NCBI GenBank assembly: GCA_963920665.1
Contig: OY987267.1
Span: 744,001 to 808,000 of the forward strand
Length of the DNA: 64,000 nucleotides
Source of the DNA: Straminergon stramineum
Lineage: Eukaryota > Streptophyta > Bryopsida > Hypnales > Calliergonaceae
Direction of reading: 5' to 3'
Shown: positions 12,061-24,544 of the stretch, in pieces
Layout: each line of letters opens with the position of its first letter
How positions within the stretch are numbered: the first letter of the stretch is position 1
Position numbers and translations under genes: made by a program
The notes under the pieces: generated by a model
Database searches by the model: none
The model's input: only the letters and a program-made list of their open reading frames with translations
What the model was told of the DNA's origin: nothing

Positions 12061-14075
12061 TCTAAACTTTGGATTGATACATGCATGAATTGTATTAGAT
12101 GAGTTTTATTGTTTGAAAAGATAAGAAACCAATTCTTATCATTTCAAATCATGCAAAGCTAATTCAATTCCCATGTCAATTTCCACTAGTGTTTGTAGTA
12201 GGCCAAAGTGGCTTAGACCGAGATAGAGTTTATGGGCGGATATTTATCCCCCCTTGATAAATACACGAGACAACCAAGTTCTTGTGTTATGGGAGGGGGG
12301 TGGAGGTGGTAATTCTATTCTAACAGGTAACTAATGTCAATCCATTGTGCCTTCCAAGAAATGGATCTTTTCTAAGCTTCCTAAGTCCTATAATTCACTA
12401 ATGACCCCCCAAACTAGCCTAAGTGTAGAAATTACTCCAACTACTTCAATCCCTTCACTAATATGGTTTCTGGTAGAATTGAATGTAATCTAAATCTATT
12501 ATTCCTAACATGTATATCAGGTCATGCGATTTCTAAGAACCTACGATTCACGGGATTTGGACATTCCTACAAGGAGCTATGGCTGGATGAAGTTTAGCCC
12601 TTGAAGAGGATATCTAAACTTCATCCATCCCTCTCGATCCCTTCCCTAATTCAAATGACCTTGAGTTTTGGACCCTAAGCCTATACTATCAATTAATGTG
12701 TAAGTTCCAAGTTTGGACTTCGATGGATGAATTTCACCCGACTTCATCCATTTTGAACTCCAAACTTCATCCGCTTATATTTCCCTTGTTATGAGTCAGT
12801 TCAAGGCAGGTTTTATACCTCTAAAATCCCCTTGATGTCTACTCTATGATTCTAACACTAAACATGGTATGGCCTTCTATTCTAAAGGTGTTACCCACCT
12901 CTAGGCCTTGGTCCTACTCTATGCTTGTGAAATGAAACAAACTAGAATGAAAAAGAGAATGCTAGTGCCCTACCTCGGCTTAGGGCTCCTCCACTAGGTG
13001 GCCAAGACTTCCTTTCAACATGTCCCTCACTACCATGTCACCTTCTTGGAGTTGGATAATTGCTTGGATGAATTCCGAATGTTAGGTTTGAATACAATTT
13101 GTGGATTTTCTATCCTTGGCTAACTTCCCATCTCCCCCTTTCTTTTCTCTGCCTTTTTTTTCTTCCTTCCTTAACTTTCTTTCTATCCTAGCCCTTGTTC
13201 CACATGGTGGTTGGGGTGGCCACCTACCTTTCTAGAAGCCCAACAGCAAGCAGTTAATGACCACTTACACCTACTTTGTTACCTTAACCTGACTAACCTA
13301 TGAGCCCAAGGAAGGTATTGATGACCCCTTCTACTTGAATTCCCACTACCTTCTAATTAATTCCCATGATCCCCAACCTACTTCCTCATGGGAGAAGAAC
13401 CCCTCCTAATTTCTCCTAATAAACCACCTTCTTCCCTCCTCTTCTTTCACTTGTGAACTAGTTGTGTTGAAGAGTTTTAGGGTTCATGGAGAGAGTGACT
13501 TATGAGGGTTCGTTCTATGGTTATTTTCTCCTATACTTCTATTGCGGCGTTGTTTCTACCTTCTCCTAACCTTCTACTTTCCTTCTATTCTATCATACTT
13601 CTTCCTTCTATCCTTCCACTATTTCCTTTCTATTCTACCCTATTTTTTACATCCTATCCTCCTTCTATTTCCTCTAATCTATTCTACTTTCTACCTTCTA
13701 ATTTTTGGGCCCAAAAGAGGAAAAAATATAGAAAAAAGATGATCACCAAGGAGCTTGTGCTAGCCAGTGCCTAATGTTGGTCGGGCCACTTGCCTAGCCG
13801 AGTGTAAGCCCTCAAGTTGGCACTTGGAACTCAGGGTGTTTTTTTTGTTTTTTTATTAGGTTTTTAGCGTATTTTTATGCAAAAAGGCATAAAAAAGTGT
13901 TTGAGTGGTATTTGGTAGAAATCCCTATTAATGTATTAAGGTGTCATTCTAGAAGTACGGAGTATCTAAATTACTCCAATTTCCTACTTCTAGTGCCTAG
14001 TTGAGAGTCTGAGGGGTCAATTAAGTATTTCCGAGAGAATTCAGGGTCTCAATATGAGCTAGTCCTAGTAGTTGT
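12061..14075. other. Intergenic; GGATGAAGTTT hairpin and polypyrimidine tract
   Basis: Near 12580-12640 GGATGAAGTTTAG and CTAAACTTCATCC form a short hairpin, and related GGATGAAG/CTTCATCC words recur to 12780. From about 13540 to 13710 the plus strand is almost pure pyrimidine (CTTCTAT-like repeats), which produces the long but meaningless reading frames there. No gene seen. Confidence 0.5.
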
Positions 14076-14199
14076 TACTAAAAGAAAACCTTGTTGGTTT
14101 CAACAAAATCCAGGTGATATAGAAATTGCATTTTTTGGCAAAAAACTCCATTTCGCATCACTTGAATTTTGTTGAAACCAACAAGGTTTTCTTCTAGTG
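14076..14199. mobile_element. CACTA-type MITE, 124 bp
   Basis: The ends are TACTAAAAGAAAACC on the left, and CACTAGAAGAAAACC as the reverse complement of the right end. A long stem (GTTGGTTTCAACAAAAT) follows. A three-base target duplication TGT lies at 14073-14075 and 14200-14202. CACTA ends with a 3 bp duplication point to the En/Spm superfamily. Non-coding. Confidence 0.75.
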
Positions 14200-14579
14200 T
14201 GTCCATGCTAAACTAAGTCTTTCAAATACATGTGACAAGATGGCTGATTCTATTTTAGTTCTAGAGAGTCTAGTATAGGTCACCATCCAATCTGTAAAGA
14301 ATTTGGATTGGTAAAGACTTATTTGCAAGTAACTTATAGAATAATGAACCAAACTGCAAATAAGGCAAAGGGAGAGCAACCGGAGCATGAAAAAAGGTGC
14401 TTCTAACTTAAAAGCATGCTAGGAGCCGACATTAGAGTTGTTTGTCTCAAGATTCCCCGATACAAGAATAATTTCTCCCTCAAGTGGAAATTAAAAGAAA
14501 ATTGTTAATTTTAGCTTATCTATAAATAGTGTAAAGTGAAATGTAATGTTGCACTTTGGTTTTGGGAGTTTCTTAGAAG

Positions 14580-14960
14580 CTATCCAAAAAGTTTGAGATT
14601 TTTCAGAAACAATTACAATGACTCCATGGAAAGTCAACTACCTTGAAACATGGTCAGAAATTCCTAGAAATTACCCATGTTGAGGTAAAATCCCACTAAA
14701 AATTAGAATAGTATTTTTTGTGCTAATAAAGCTCCCCACAAAGTTCGAAGACATTCCAACATTCTGACATTCCAACACTTCCAAGTACCAGAATTAACAA
14801 TGACATTGAACTTTGAAGAATTTACAACTTGAGGATGAGTTGACCGACGTACCAAGAGTTGGCGGTGTCCAAATGATGTGAATGAGGGGTCTTTTCTTAC
14901 TCCCACGAACCTTCTATGGAACCCTAGGCAGACAATTTCCTTAGAAGAAACAAATTCCAA
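14580..14960 (-). repeat. Interspersed repeat, copy 1 (inverted partner at 23.2 kb)
   Basis: Read on the minus strand, this matches 23190-23545 on the plus strand in collinear blocks, including TTTTTAGTGGGATTTTACC, AATTTCTAGGAATTTC and a conceptual GV..DPS.TSF segment with matching flanks. It is an old element of unknown class. Confidence 0.55.
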
Positions 14961-15099
14961 AAGCTAGATTTTTCACATTTCTTTGGAGTTACCGTAAGTG
15001 ATTTTACACTTACAAATGGTTGGGTTCTTCTAGGCTAATTTGGGTCTTCTAAAAACAATGGTGTAATCACTTTTCACTTTGGGGTTGTTCTCTTAAAGA

Positions 15100-15835
15100 T
15101 TGGAAGGGTCCAGCAATAGGTTTGACTTTTTATAATAATTAGTAGTAATTCAAATTTAATTTTGTTAATATCTTTTGGAAAATTGAAGATTAGATTTGAG
15201 TAAGATCTCTTTTCTTGCATAACAAGCCATCTTTGGACTAAAAAAAGATAATTTAGAAATATTTTAGGTTAATTAGCAAAATATTTAGGTTAATTAGGGT
15301 TATTTTCGAAATATCTTTGGGAAAAGATCTTAGATTTGATTTAGCCAAGATTTATTAGCTAAATGGAGAGGGTTCTAAAGAATTCTTCCATTAAACAAAG
15401 ATTATTTTGGAAATACGTTAGGGTAGTTTAGAAAATATCTCAAGTTCAAAAGTAAATGTTTTTCCACCGACAACTTATCAGAAAAGGGCCTAGAACAAGT
15501 ATAAAAGGCCCTTTCCTCGAGGTTGTTGATATCCTCATTCTAATATTAAAACTTTGCTTTTGTTTCTCTCATGCTATTGGTATAGTTGGAGCATTGATCC
15601 AAGTCGAGATTTGACCTAATTTTCATTCCATCTTTTGATTTGTACACTTTGAAGGATGAGAGGGTCCCTTCAAAGCGATTTCTGTTTCATTTCTTTGAGT
15701 TCTCGAGGCTAAGCCTCTATTTTCTTTAATTTGTGAGAGTTTTGGAAGGGATAGACCTCCAAACTCTATTTTCGTTTAAGATTTCTTGAATACTAACAAT
15801 TTCTACTCATTACAATAGAATTTGGTGTTAATAAG
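15100..15835 (+). mobile_element. Possible decayed LTR with TATA box and primer-binding-like site
   Basis: AAGTATAAAAGGCCC at about 15498-15512 is a good TATA box. About 310 bp later TTACAATAGAATTTGGTGTTAATAAG resembles an LTR end followed by a plant-type primer-binding site (ATTTGGTG...). No gag-pol and no second LTR were found. The left boundary is a guess. Confidence 0.25.
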
Positions 15836-15927
15836 CTTAAGGCAGCAAAGCTTGACTTTGCCAAAAGTTTATTAAACCAATCTTTGCCCAAAATTCATTG
15901 TATAACGAAAATTGGGACTTTAATTGA

Positions 15928-16074
15928 TAAAGTTCGATTTAAACACTATCATACGTACCTCCTTTAGTGATTAAATCTTGGATACTTTGAAATTTTGAGA
16001 AATTAGTCTTTAATGTTCGATTAAGCACTGTCATGTGTACCTCCTTTAAAGATTGAATTTTCAAAATACTGTTC
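15928..16074. repeat. Two-copy ~85 bp tandem duplication
   Basis: GTTCGATTTAAACACTATCA plus CGTACCTCCTTTAGTGATT near 15930 recurs near 16016 as GTTCGATTAAGCACTGTCA plus TGTACCTCCTTTAAAGATT. The copies have diverged. It is non-coding. Confidence 0.6.
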
Positions 16075-16639
16075 TTTGACCATTGACACCATGTATTTTG
16101 GGGGGTGCCCCTACACAGCGAAACGTTGACTTTGGAATATTCAAAACTAACACTTTTAAGGGGGTTCCAAGTATTTAAGTACTTAAAACCCTTAGAGAAA
16201 CCTATTCCTTTGAATGTTGAAAAATGCCTTGCATGTGAATTTGATTTGGGTCATTTGATTTTGTGAAAGAAGTAGAAAGAAGTAACAAAATGCTTTAGTT
16301 TCACTTTGTGATAAATCTTTTAGTGATAGTTAAAGAAAATCAAAATTTAGATTAGTTTTGGAATATGTAGTTGCTTAGTTACAATTCATTCCAAAAATCC
16401 CAAAAAATTAGATTGATAGAAGTTGGGAAAGTTTCCAAAAAATGCACAAAACAAACCCCTTTGAATGTCATAATTATAGTAGTGAAAGTTTGCATTAGTT
16501 GAGAGAAAAATTCTCCAAACCCATAAAATTAGGATAGTTATATTGTTTTCTCCTCTTATGTTTATTCTTAGTATTCCGATATTTGGAATTTGATCCAACT
16601 TGATAGTTATAAGTCAGTTTCCAAAAAACACCAGTTCTG

Positions 16640-16880
16640 AGAGAACCAGCAGAACCAGTACAAGGATGCGATTAGCAGTAGGAGGAAGACTGAAGGACGG
16701 ACGTCGGGGCGACTGAGGGACGGAGACGGAACGGCCACGGGGGGTGCATCCAGTCACGCCGCGCCACGTGTCAGACACCGCGACGGGGGCTGTCGGGGGT
16801 CGAGAAGGAGGAACCAATAGCGCCATGCCACGTGTCCAGCGAGCGAGGGAAGAAAAAACAGCAAAAGAACGGCAGCAGGC
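16640..16880. promoter_or_regulatory. Orphan GC-rich island with two G-box/ABRE motifs and CCAAT
   Basis: A CpG-rich block stands out in AT-rich surroundings. GCCACGTGTC occurs exactly twice, at 16763-16772 and 16827-16836. CCAAT lies between them near 16814. GCCACGTGTC is a canonical plant G-box/ABRE core bound by bZIP and bHLH factors. No convincing gene starts on either side. The minus-strand frame across the island is low-complexity and not protein-like. It could be a remnant promoter, a non-coding RNA promoter or part of a transposon. Confidence 0.45.
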
Positions 16881-17134
16881 AGGAGCGGAAGCCAACATAC
16901 CGAACTCAGTTTTCAAGCAGTCCAGCACAATACAGCCAATAAGGTAGAAGGCTCATAAAGCGTCCATCTAAGAGCTGAAACTGAATTTTGGGGAGGTGAA
17001 ACTTGTTGGAATATTTTTCAGTAAATTTTTATTGAAAGACAAGAGGAATTGACATCTAACCCAAGTCGTTTCATATTTTTTGAAGCTTTATAGAATTAGT
17101 TATGAATTTTTGAAGTCGAAATGGCAAAGGGCTC

Positions 17135-17237
17135 TAAAACCGCACACCTCCTCACCTGTGCACTGTTGGTAGATCCCTGTAAAGATGAAAAAAACCCATG
17201 TACACACAATGTACATTTGAGGAGGTGTGCGGTTTTA
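17135..17237. repeat. Inverted repeat, 20 bp perfect arms, 63 bp loop
   Basis: TAAAACCGCACACCTCCTCA at 17135-17154 is exactly complementary to 17218-17237. The loop holds a nested ATGTAC...GTACAT palindrome. It is probably a small foldback element. No target duplication was identified. Confidence 0.6.
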
Positions 17238-18000
17238 ATGCCTGTGCGGATTTTGAGCCTTCTAACTTACACTGATATTCAAAATCAAGGTAATCAATCC
17301 ATCATTCAGATGACAGAGCATTGAAATTAAAAGCTTTCGATTAAAAAATCAAAACTTGGTTGGCCGTTGCTCACCACACCACCAATTTTGAGTTGTTAAA
17401 ACTAAAACTAGTTCTCTCACATTCCATGCAACATTCTCCCACTCATCCTCTCTTAACTAAGTTCACTCACAACTTCCAACAAACTCTAAACCAAATGAAG
17501 AGGGATTAGGGAGAGAGAGAAGATTAAGAGAGAATAGAATAAGAATGAATTCCCATACGTGAAGAAGTTTAGAATTAAAAAATTATTTTAATTAAAAGAA
17601 TCCTACTATTCAATTTCATTCTTTGATTCTTTAATTCTTTGTTTGTTAGTTATTTAATAGATTCTAGAGGGAATTTAGGAGCTTTAGATTGTAGTGGGAT
17701 TTTATTTTATTAAGCCTAATAAGCCAAAAAGATAAAACAAAACGCCAACTAATACTTCCAAAACAATTAGGAAATTTATACGATAATTACTAATTAGAAG
17801 GTTCTATTGGATTTGATTCGATTTAGTGAATTTGAAGGTTTGAGTTATTAAAATAATTTCCAATTAATTAGGAATTGCTTTAAAATATAACCAAAATTAA
17901 TAAAATTCCATAACTATGACGAGTAGTAGGGAAAACAAAATTGAAATAAAAATACCATAACAAACAAGGGTGATTAATTTCAATTGACATAATGGATTAG

Positions 18001-18089
18001 CAAGAGTGGAGGAGGAGGGAACAGGTTACTACGAAACCATACATCTTGTGATCCTCAAGGGCGGTATGATCGACTCATTCATGGGAAAG
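18001..18089 (+). pseudogene. Orphan exon-like fragment
   Basis: An 89 bp GC-richer patch in AT-rich DNA starts after GGATTAG and ends at a good donor, AAG|GTACGT. Two of the three frames are open. One reads GTGYYETIHLVILKGGMID, the other SCDPQGRYDRLIHGK. I recognise neither. It may be a captured gene fragment or a lone exon of a lost gene. No partner exons were found. Confidence 0.3.
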
Positions 18090-19535
18090 GTACGTTAAAA
18101 TTCTTTATATTTTTCTTTTCAAATTTCAACTTGATTTAAATTTCACTCGATAAAATGAACCATTGAAAACCTTAAGAAAATTCGAAAAGAAAATTAATAT
18201 TTAAAAATTCCAATTAGATTTTAATTTACAAAATAATCTAAAATTTAACCAATTACAATTAGATGAACCTTATTTGAAATTTGGATGGACAATTGATATT
18301 TCCATCCAAAAGAAACAAAAAAGAGAATCTTAGAATCTTGAAAGAATTTTAAATTTTAAATTAATTTTAAATTATCATTTGTTTAGACTAAGAGTAATTA
18401 ATGAATGAAATTTCATTTGTTAAGTTTTTTAAACAAATTTCATTCATTAATAACTTTTTTGTTAGGAATTTAGTTTCTACCTTTTTGGGAAGATAATTTC
18501 TGAATTTTCACTTAAAAAATATAAAATCCTAAAAATAATAATTTCATAATAGAAAGTTTGATTTAGCTTAGATTAGAAGATAATTAAAAGGAATTTGTAA
18601 AGAATCTTTAAGAAATCATTTAAATTAGGAATCAATTAGGGAATCTTTTAAAGATTCCAGGACCTCTTTTCATTTAAAAAATACTTTAATTTTAAACAAG
18701 AAAAGGTTGGATGAAGTTTGATCTTAATTTGGATGAAGTTCTTTGATTATTGGTCAAATTAGGCTTAAACTTAGAATTAAGTAAGTAACATACTTAAAAT
18801 ACTCAACCCTACAATTTAGATTTATTTCGATTAGTTTTATTATTTTTAATTCGTGGATGAAGGTTGTGATGTAGTTTAGGGGTCAATATTTCATCCATTC
18901 ATTTCTTTTATTAGGGAGGTCAAAATTTAACTTTCTTTATCACTCTAGTAAGTGCAAATTACATTCTACAAGTTAGGTTAGATCAATTTTAGTTTGAGTT
19001 CATCTTTTCATTAGGTAGTTGATTTAGTTAACCATAGTCAAGAAGTTTAGGATTACATGATTTGAGTTCAATTTGGATATTTAAAAACAAAGTGTCCATT
19101 GCTTGGAAGGAGCAAATTGAACTTAGATTGAAAAACATCCTAAATAATTGACTTAACAAATCATAGAACCCGTGTGCACATTTTAACTCAGAGGGTGGAG
19201 TTTAAAACACTCACACTGGGGCTACCAGTTGGTCAGGCTCTTCTAGGCTAGCTCGTTTGGTCTTGGGCTGGCTGGGGCCTAGCACTTGGGATTTACGAAA
19301 AAAGACTAAGACTGAAATAATTCTCTAATTCTAGAACTTGCAAGGGTTGATTGAGACAACCGATGGCACGAGGAACTGTAGGCTTGAACACAATGGGTGA
19401 ATAGGGCCTATTTCCTAACTTTTGGGTACTAAACTCTGGTTTGTTTCCAAAATGTTTTGGAAACTAAACTATGGAGGTGAACACCAGGTAGGTTTAAAGA
19501 TCTACTATCGATTTGGATTTAATAGATTAGATGAA
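18090..19535. other. Intergenic, nothing recognised
   Basis: AT-rich sequence. GGATGAAGTT words at about 18713 and 18732 echo those at 12.6 kb and 51.6 kb. No gene seen. Confidence 0.5.
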
Positions 19536-19845
19536 ATTTGAGGGCTCCAAGAGCCCATGAGTTATCTTGAGTTCCCAAGCTATGGGAACTAGCCACAACA
19601 GCAATATGACTTGGCATAGTCACTGCCACGTTAAAAAATAATATATTTTTTAATTAAAATTTTTTTTATTGAATTTTTCTTAATTCAATTTTAAATTTAT
19701 CAATACTTTTTTTTAAATTGAGAATTTTTTTTTTAATTTCCAAAAATTCGGAAATTCAACCCATTATGGGCTAGTTCCCAATTTCTGGCAACACAGGGAA
19801 TAATGCAAGGAACAACCTTGAAACGAGCTCTTGGAGCCCTCAAAT
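19536..19845. mobile_element. Foldback/MITE-like element, ~310 bp
   Basis: The 19 bp arms ATTTGAGGGCTCCAAGAGC at 19536-19554 and 19827-19845 are perfect inverted repeats. An inner GTTCCC...GGGAAC palindrome follows the left arm. A diverged relative lies at 11935. The interior is A/T homopolymer-rich and non-coding. Exact ends and class are unknown. Confidence 0.55.
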
Positions 19846-20540
19846 GTCTCCTAATGACCAAATATAAGACTCAGAGGTGCCTAGGGGTTCAAAGCTCTAC
19901 CATTGGTAAGACTTTATCATACAATCTAAAACTCTAAGGATTTAAGGGGTCCAAAGCTTCACCGTCTCGGCGCAACCTACAATAACACGTGCAAAGACAA
20001 GACAAGGTTAGTAGAATATGGGGACTTAGGACACCCTCAAAAAACCGTGACAAGTGTTATTAGAGCAATGATTAATAAGAGACTCAAAGCAAACTAGAAG
20101 CTCCCCAAAGTGGCATTGCCAAGGTACAGTGGGAGGTTGGTATAAGGGACTAATGGATGTCCAAAAACTTCCAAAAGAGGTGACAAGACCTAAAGGGAGA
20201 AGGTGACACACTTTCTCCAAGGTTAGTATGACTAGGTACTCAAAACTTGAGCAAACTTGAGACAAAATGATTACAAAGAAACACAAGGCTTTAGAAGCAA
20301 CAAAACAAAAAGACACAAAGTGTAAAGGGACCCCAAGACCTGTACAACTTGCAAAAGACTAGCAAAATGACCAACAAAAACAACAAGAAGACAAACATTG
20401 CCAATTTTTTTTTGGCAAAACGCCAAAAGTTCCAATAAAAGTGGATCCAACAAACCCAAATAGGAAATGGGGGGTTGTTTGAGAGGTTAAGGGCACCTTT
20501 TTTATAGACAGCTAGGCACCCCACTTCTTCTCTTACTACA

Positions 20541-20739
20541 TTACAAGCCAGGAACTCCATTCCCAAGAATGAGAACCCTAAAACCCTAGATCTTTTAACA
20601 ATTTTTGCTTATAACTAGGGCATTGACTTCCTAGCTTGTAAATTACAAGCCAGAAACTTTGTTCCCAAACACGGAACCCTAAATCCTAGATCTCCACAAG
20701 ATTTTTGCCTACAATCTAGGGCATTGACTTCTTAGCCTC
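20541..20739. repeat. Two-copy ~102 bp tandem duplication
   Basis: Each unit starts TTACAAGCCAG.AACT, continues through GAACCCTAAA and CTAGATCT, and ends CTAGGGCATTGACTTC.TAGC. The units begin at about 20541 and 20643. No coding sense. Confidence 0.7.
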
Positions 20740-23189
20740 TACACTAGTCCAATTTCTAATTTTTGGAGTTTAATTCCAATTTGCAACTGGATTACATCGA
20801 TGGCTCTAGAAGACCATTTTTTGGTCTAAACTCACCATCCCCCCTTTTTCCCTTTGCAAAAAATCCAGCAAAACCCAGCACCAATTTTAGTAAAAAAAAG
20901 GTTGAAAATCTAACTATCGGGGGTTGCCTTTTCTAGAGGAAGGTATAATGTAGATTTTGCCTACTCGACAAAACCTAGGGAAATATAGTATAGGGGGGGT
21001 AATTCTTAAGGAAAGGTCAATAAGTCTAACGTTTGCGTGACTAAGGTCACTTGTTTTCGTATTTTGAATATTTATCTATTTTGTTTTACAAGTTATTTTA
21101 GAGTTTTAATAAAGAAACCCACACTCTTAGTCAAATAGGCTCAGTCCATCCCAAATGTTATTTATAATAGACTCCATGTATGTGGTCCCAGTTCTATATA
21201 GTATACTTTTGGCTCGTGACAAATCCTCTTGTCAATTCCTCAGGTTTAATCAATTTGTCTTGACAATGCATGCACTATCAACGTAATCAAATGCACCAAG
21301 GTATATATTTGAAATACAATAAACTTTTAGGGAAATTATTTATTACTTTAATTCCTCTTTATTTTCCTTCTTCTAATCTGTACTATATTATTAGCCTAAT
21401 TGCTAATTTAATATGCCAATATCAAATCCGTATTTTCTATCCATTTGCTTAGTATGCAAAGCATGAAAAGTTTAGAATTTCATTCCTCGTTTAGTCAATT
21501 TGTTCTTCACATCAGCCCCATAGCTTTAGCTTTTCCAATTGATTTGTTTTTAGCTTTACCCAAAATTTACTTGAATCAATTCGTCAAGACCCTAGATCCT
21601 TCACCATATGACTATTGGTCCTAGCACCTATGACCATGCACTCTATGACTCATGGCTATGATCAATTTGTCTTTCAATATTGGCTACTTGCTTATCAATT
21701 TAACATTGAAACTACCATCAGTACAGTAAATCAGTCAAATAGATTCCAAACCCACCATTAATGTGTCGACTTGACCAAATCCGATAATGATAATTCACTC
21801 AGTTTACTCACAGACTACTTGATTTCGCAATTTGTTCTGCCGATGTTGGAATTGGCTTTTCATTCCAAATTACTTAAGTTAATTCTCCTTAATTGTGAAT
21901 TACTTGCCAATTAGACTATATTGTCTACACCATAGATTCAACCTTCACAACTTGTCTAAGATAAATTGGCCATTGTTAACACTAATCTCCAAATGCAAGA
22001 CTCATTGCATTTATCCATTACACTGTTCTAACCGAGTCAATCACATTATCCAGTTAATTTGACCAATACAATTTTCTACACATATTGAGCTAAGTAGCTA
22101 ATTGCCCTTACATAAACAACTTAACGCAAGCAAATTGACAAACAGATGTTACACACATCCAAGTTATACACAAGTAATTTATCAACTGGTCTCCACATTC
22201 ACTGCAACTAGACCAAATCAAATATTCAATTTCCGCACACAACATATACACATAATTTGTCAGTGCAATTAGTCCATAATACAATTATAAGAATTCATCA
22301 ATTTCACCAAGTAATTAGATTTGCAATTTTTTACACACTATTTACAATTTTAATTTGGCTACTTGCCAATTTAACAATCAATTAATCCATTTGATCAATT
22401 AGATACTGGAATCACTAGTCAAGTGGATTCATAGACTTAAACTGAATTTTATAATTCCCCATGGATACCTATCCAATTACCACATGCATATACTGAATTA
22501 GTTATTTAGACTCGCCATCAATCATGCCCAAACTAGCAATTCGACTTAAATCTATGCTTTACAGTTAATCTTGTTTAAATTATTTAGGGAACAATTAACT
22601 CATTGTTATCTACTTAGTAATTAAACAAATAACCAAGCCAACTCAACTGAAATGAATGGATCAATCTGCAATTCTTACCTACACATCAGTACAAACAACT
22701 TGACTCACAATTGCAATTTGACTAAACTTGCACAACTGGGATAACCTCCCATGCTTACACAGTCAATTTATCTTGATACGCCAAGCTCACTACCCATGAG
22801 GATGAATCCACTAGAGAAATTGACACACAAGCAATTTGAAAGAAATATAAAATTTATGTTAATAGTAATGGCGACAAATTACTTGAGCAACTAAAGCTTG
22901 AGAATTTGACTCTACATACGAAAGTAAGAGTGAGAGTATGAGCTATTCGTCATTTGAACATATAGTCTTCAAAAAGATAAAAAGAAAGATTGCATCTCTT
23001 CACTTGAAAATGTGCATCAAGCTATTGGACTACTTCAAATCCTAGCCTATTAGACATATTCAAATCTTTCTATGTGCCTATTAGCTTTTCATATGAAATA
23101 TTGGTCTAATTATCATCCTCCAAGGGAAATTAGACTAAATCTACACCTTGTTCTCACTAGTAAGGCTAAAATAGACAAAATTCAAAAAA
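20740..23189. other. Intergenic; G-poor stretch at about 21240-22850
   Basis: The plus strand is poor in G and rich in CAATTTG/CAATTAG-like words, much like 9280-10260. No ORF of interest. Confidence 0.5.
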
Positions 23190-23545
23190 TTGAAGCAACT
23201 ACAGAAGGTAATTGGCCAAGGTGGTTTGGAAGGTCCATGGGGGTAATAAATGACCCTTCGTTGACTTCGTTTCAACTTCGTGAGCTCCTGGGATGCCAGT
23301 CAACTCCCCGCAAATACTACCACGTTATTTAAATTGAAGGGAAACTTTTGGTTGGGGTAACTTGTTGAAATGTCGCAAAACTTGTCAAAGTGCGTTATTA
23401 ACATAAAAGAACCTATCATATTTTTTAGTGAGATTTTACCATCCTTCAAGGAATTTCTAGGAATTTCCCATAGTGGGTTTTGGTGGTTGATTGTCCAGAA
23501 AGGATATTTCTACAAGTCAAAAAATTCCAAGACTTTTTGCAAGAC
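23190..23545 (+). repeat. Interspersed repeat, copy 2 (inverted partner at 14.6 kb)
   Basis: Collinear with the reverse complement of 14580-14960 over several blocks, including AGTGAGATTTTACC and AATTTCTAGGAATTTCCC. The conceptual DPSLTSF segment is the most conserved part, which hints at a once-coding element. Class unknown. Confidence 0.55.
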
Positions 23546-24313
23546 TTCTCCAAAAAACTCTCAATAGTTGTGCAAGCTCATATTATTACTTTGCACATGT
23601 AGAGATGGGGAGGATAAATCCTACCCTTCGCTAAATACGTAGGAAATAGGGTATCTTTCATATACAAGGGAATTTTGATGAATGGACTGTGCTTCCGATT
23701 TTCCGACATGCTCTAGATGCTAGATCAATGCCCATGGGCTATAGATTCCTCAAAAATCCCATCTTGATATGGTAATCCCTACAATGCTAACAATTAGAGC
23801 CTCTTTGATTTCAACGATAGAATGGGGAACAGAGACCTTTTGGGGGATCTCACAGGACTTCTCTTGGCTCAATCCTAGCTAAACCGGGCTACTGACTTAG
23901 TACGTTTGGTTACTTTTGGGAAACTTCACTCAAATCTTCTAACTTCCACCATTTGGGGTTCTAACCTATGTATAGGTGGGCATTTGAGGCATTACTAGAC
24001 CTAAAACCTTAAATGAGACTAAATACCTATTTTTGTATGTGACAACCTATTTTGGTCTTATGCTCTATTCTGGGATTTTTACATCTAATTACCTCCTAAA
24101 TTGTGAAATTTAGAAAAAAGAAAAACTATGAGTCCCAAGTGACGTATTGGAAGCTCATAGGGTTCAAATGTTACCCGTGCACCTTGAATACACAACTTAT
24201 ATAAGTGGTATAGATGTTGCAAGCTAGTTGCAGGCACCTTATACTTATCAAACTCATTTGCACAAGTGATGGCATTGTTTTTGTTTATTGATATCACCGT
24301 TGTCAACAAATGA

Positions 24314-24316
<3 letters not shown>

Positions 24317-24350
<34 letters not shown>
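24317..24350. repeat. (TA)17 microsatellite
   Basis: Uninterrupted TA dinucleotide run of 34 bp. Confidence 0.95.
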
Positions 24351-24353
<3 letters not shown>

Positions 24354-24544
24354 CACATACACAAATGCATGCTCATGGAACATCCTCAACATTCAATGGT
24401 TCATTAATAAGGCTAAAGACATATTGATGCATATGTGACAACAATTTCATGTGTTGGTGGAAAGAATATTTTTAATTATACTGCAAAAATCTTCAATGAC
24501 AAGTTCTTTACATTGTGAGTGTAATTTTTCACTCTAATTCTCTA

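Noticed and set aside
13502..13774. 90-codon plus-strand ORF
   Set aside because: Made of a polypyrimidine repeat (Leu/Ser/Phe/Pro only). Not a gene.
16614..16928. 104-codon minus-strand ORF over the GC-rich island
   Set aside because: Low-complexity Pro/Arg/Ser sequence produced by the island itself. No domain and no splice partner.
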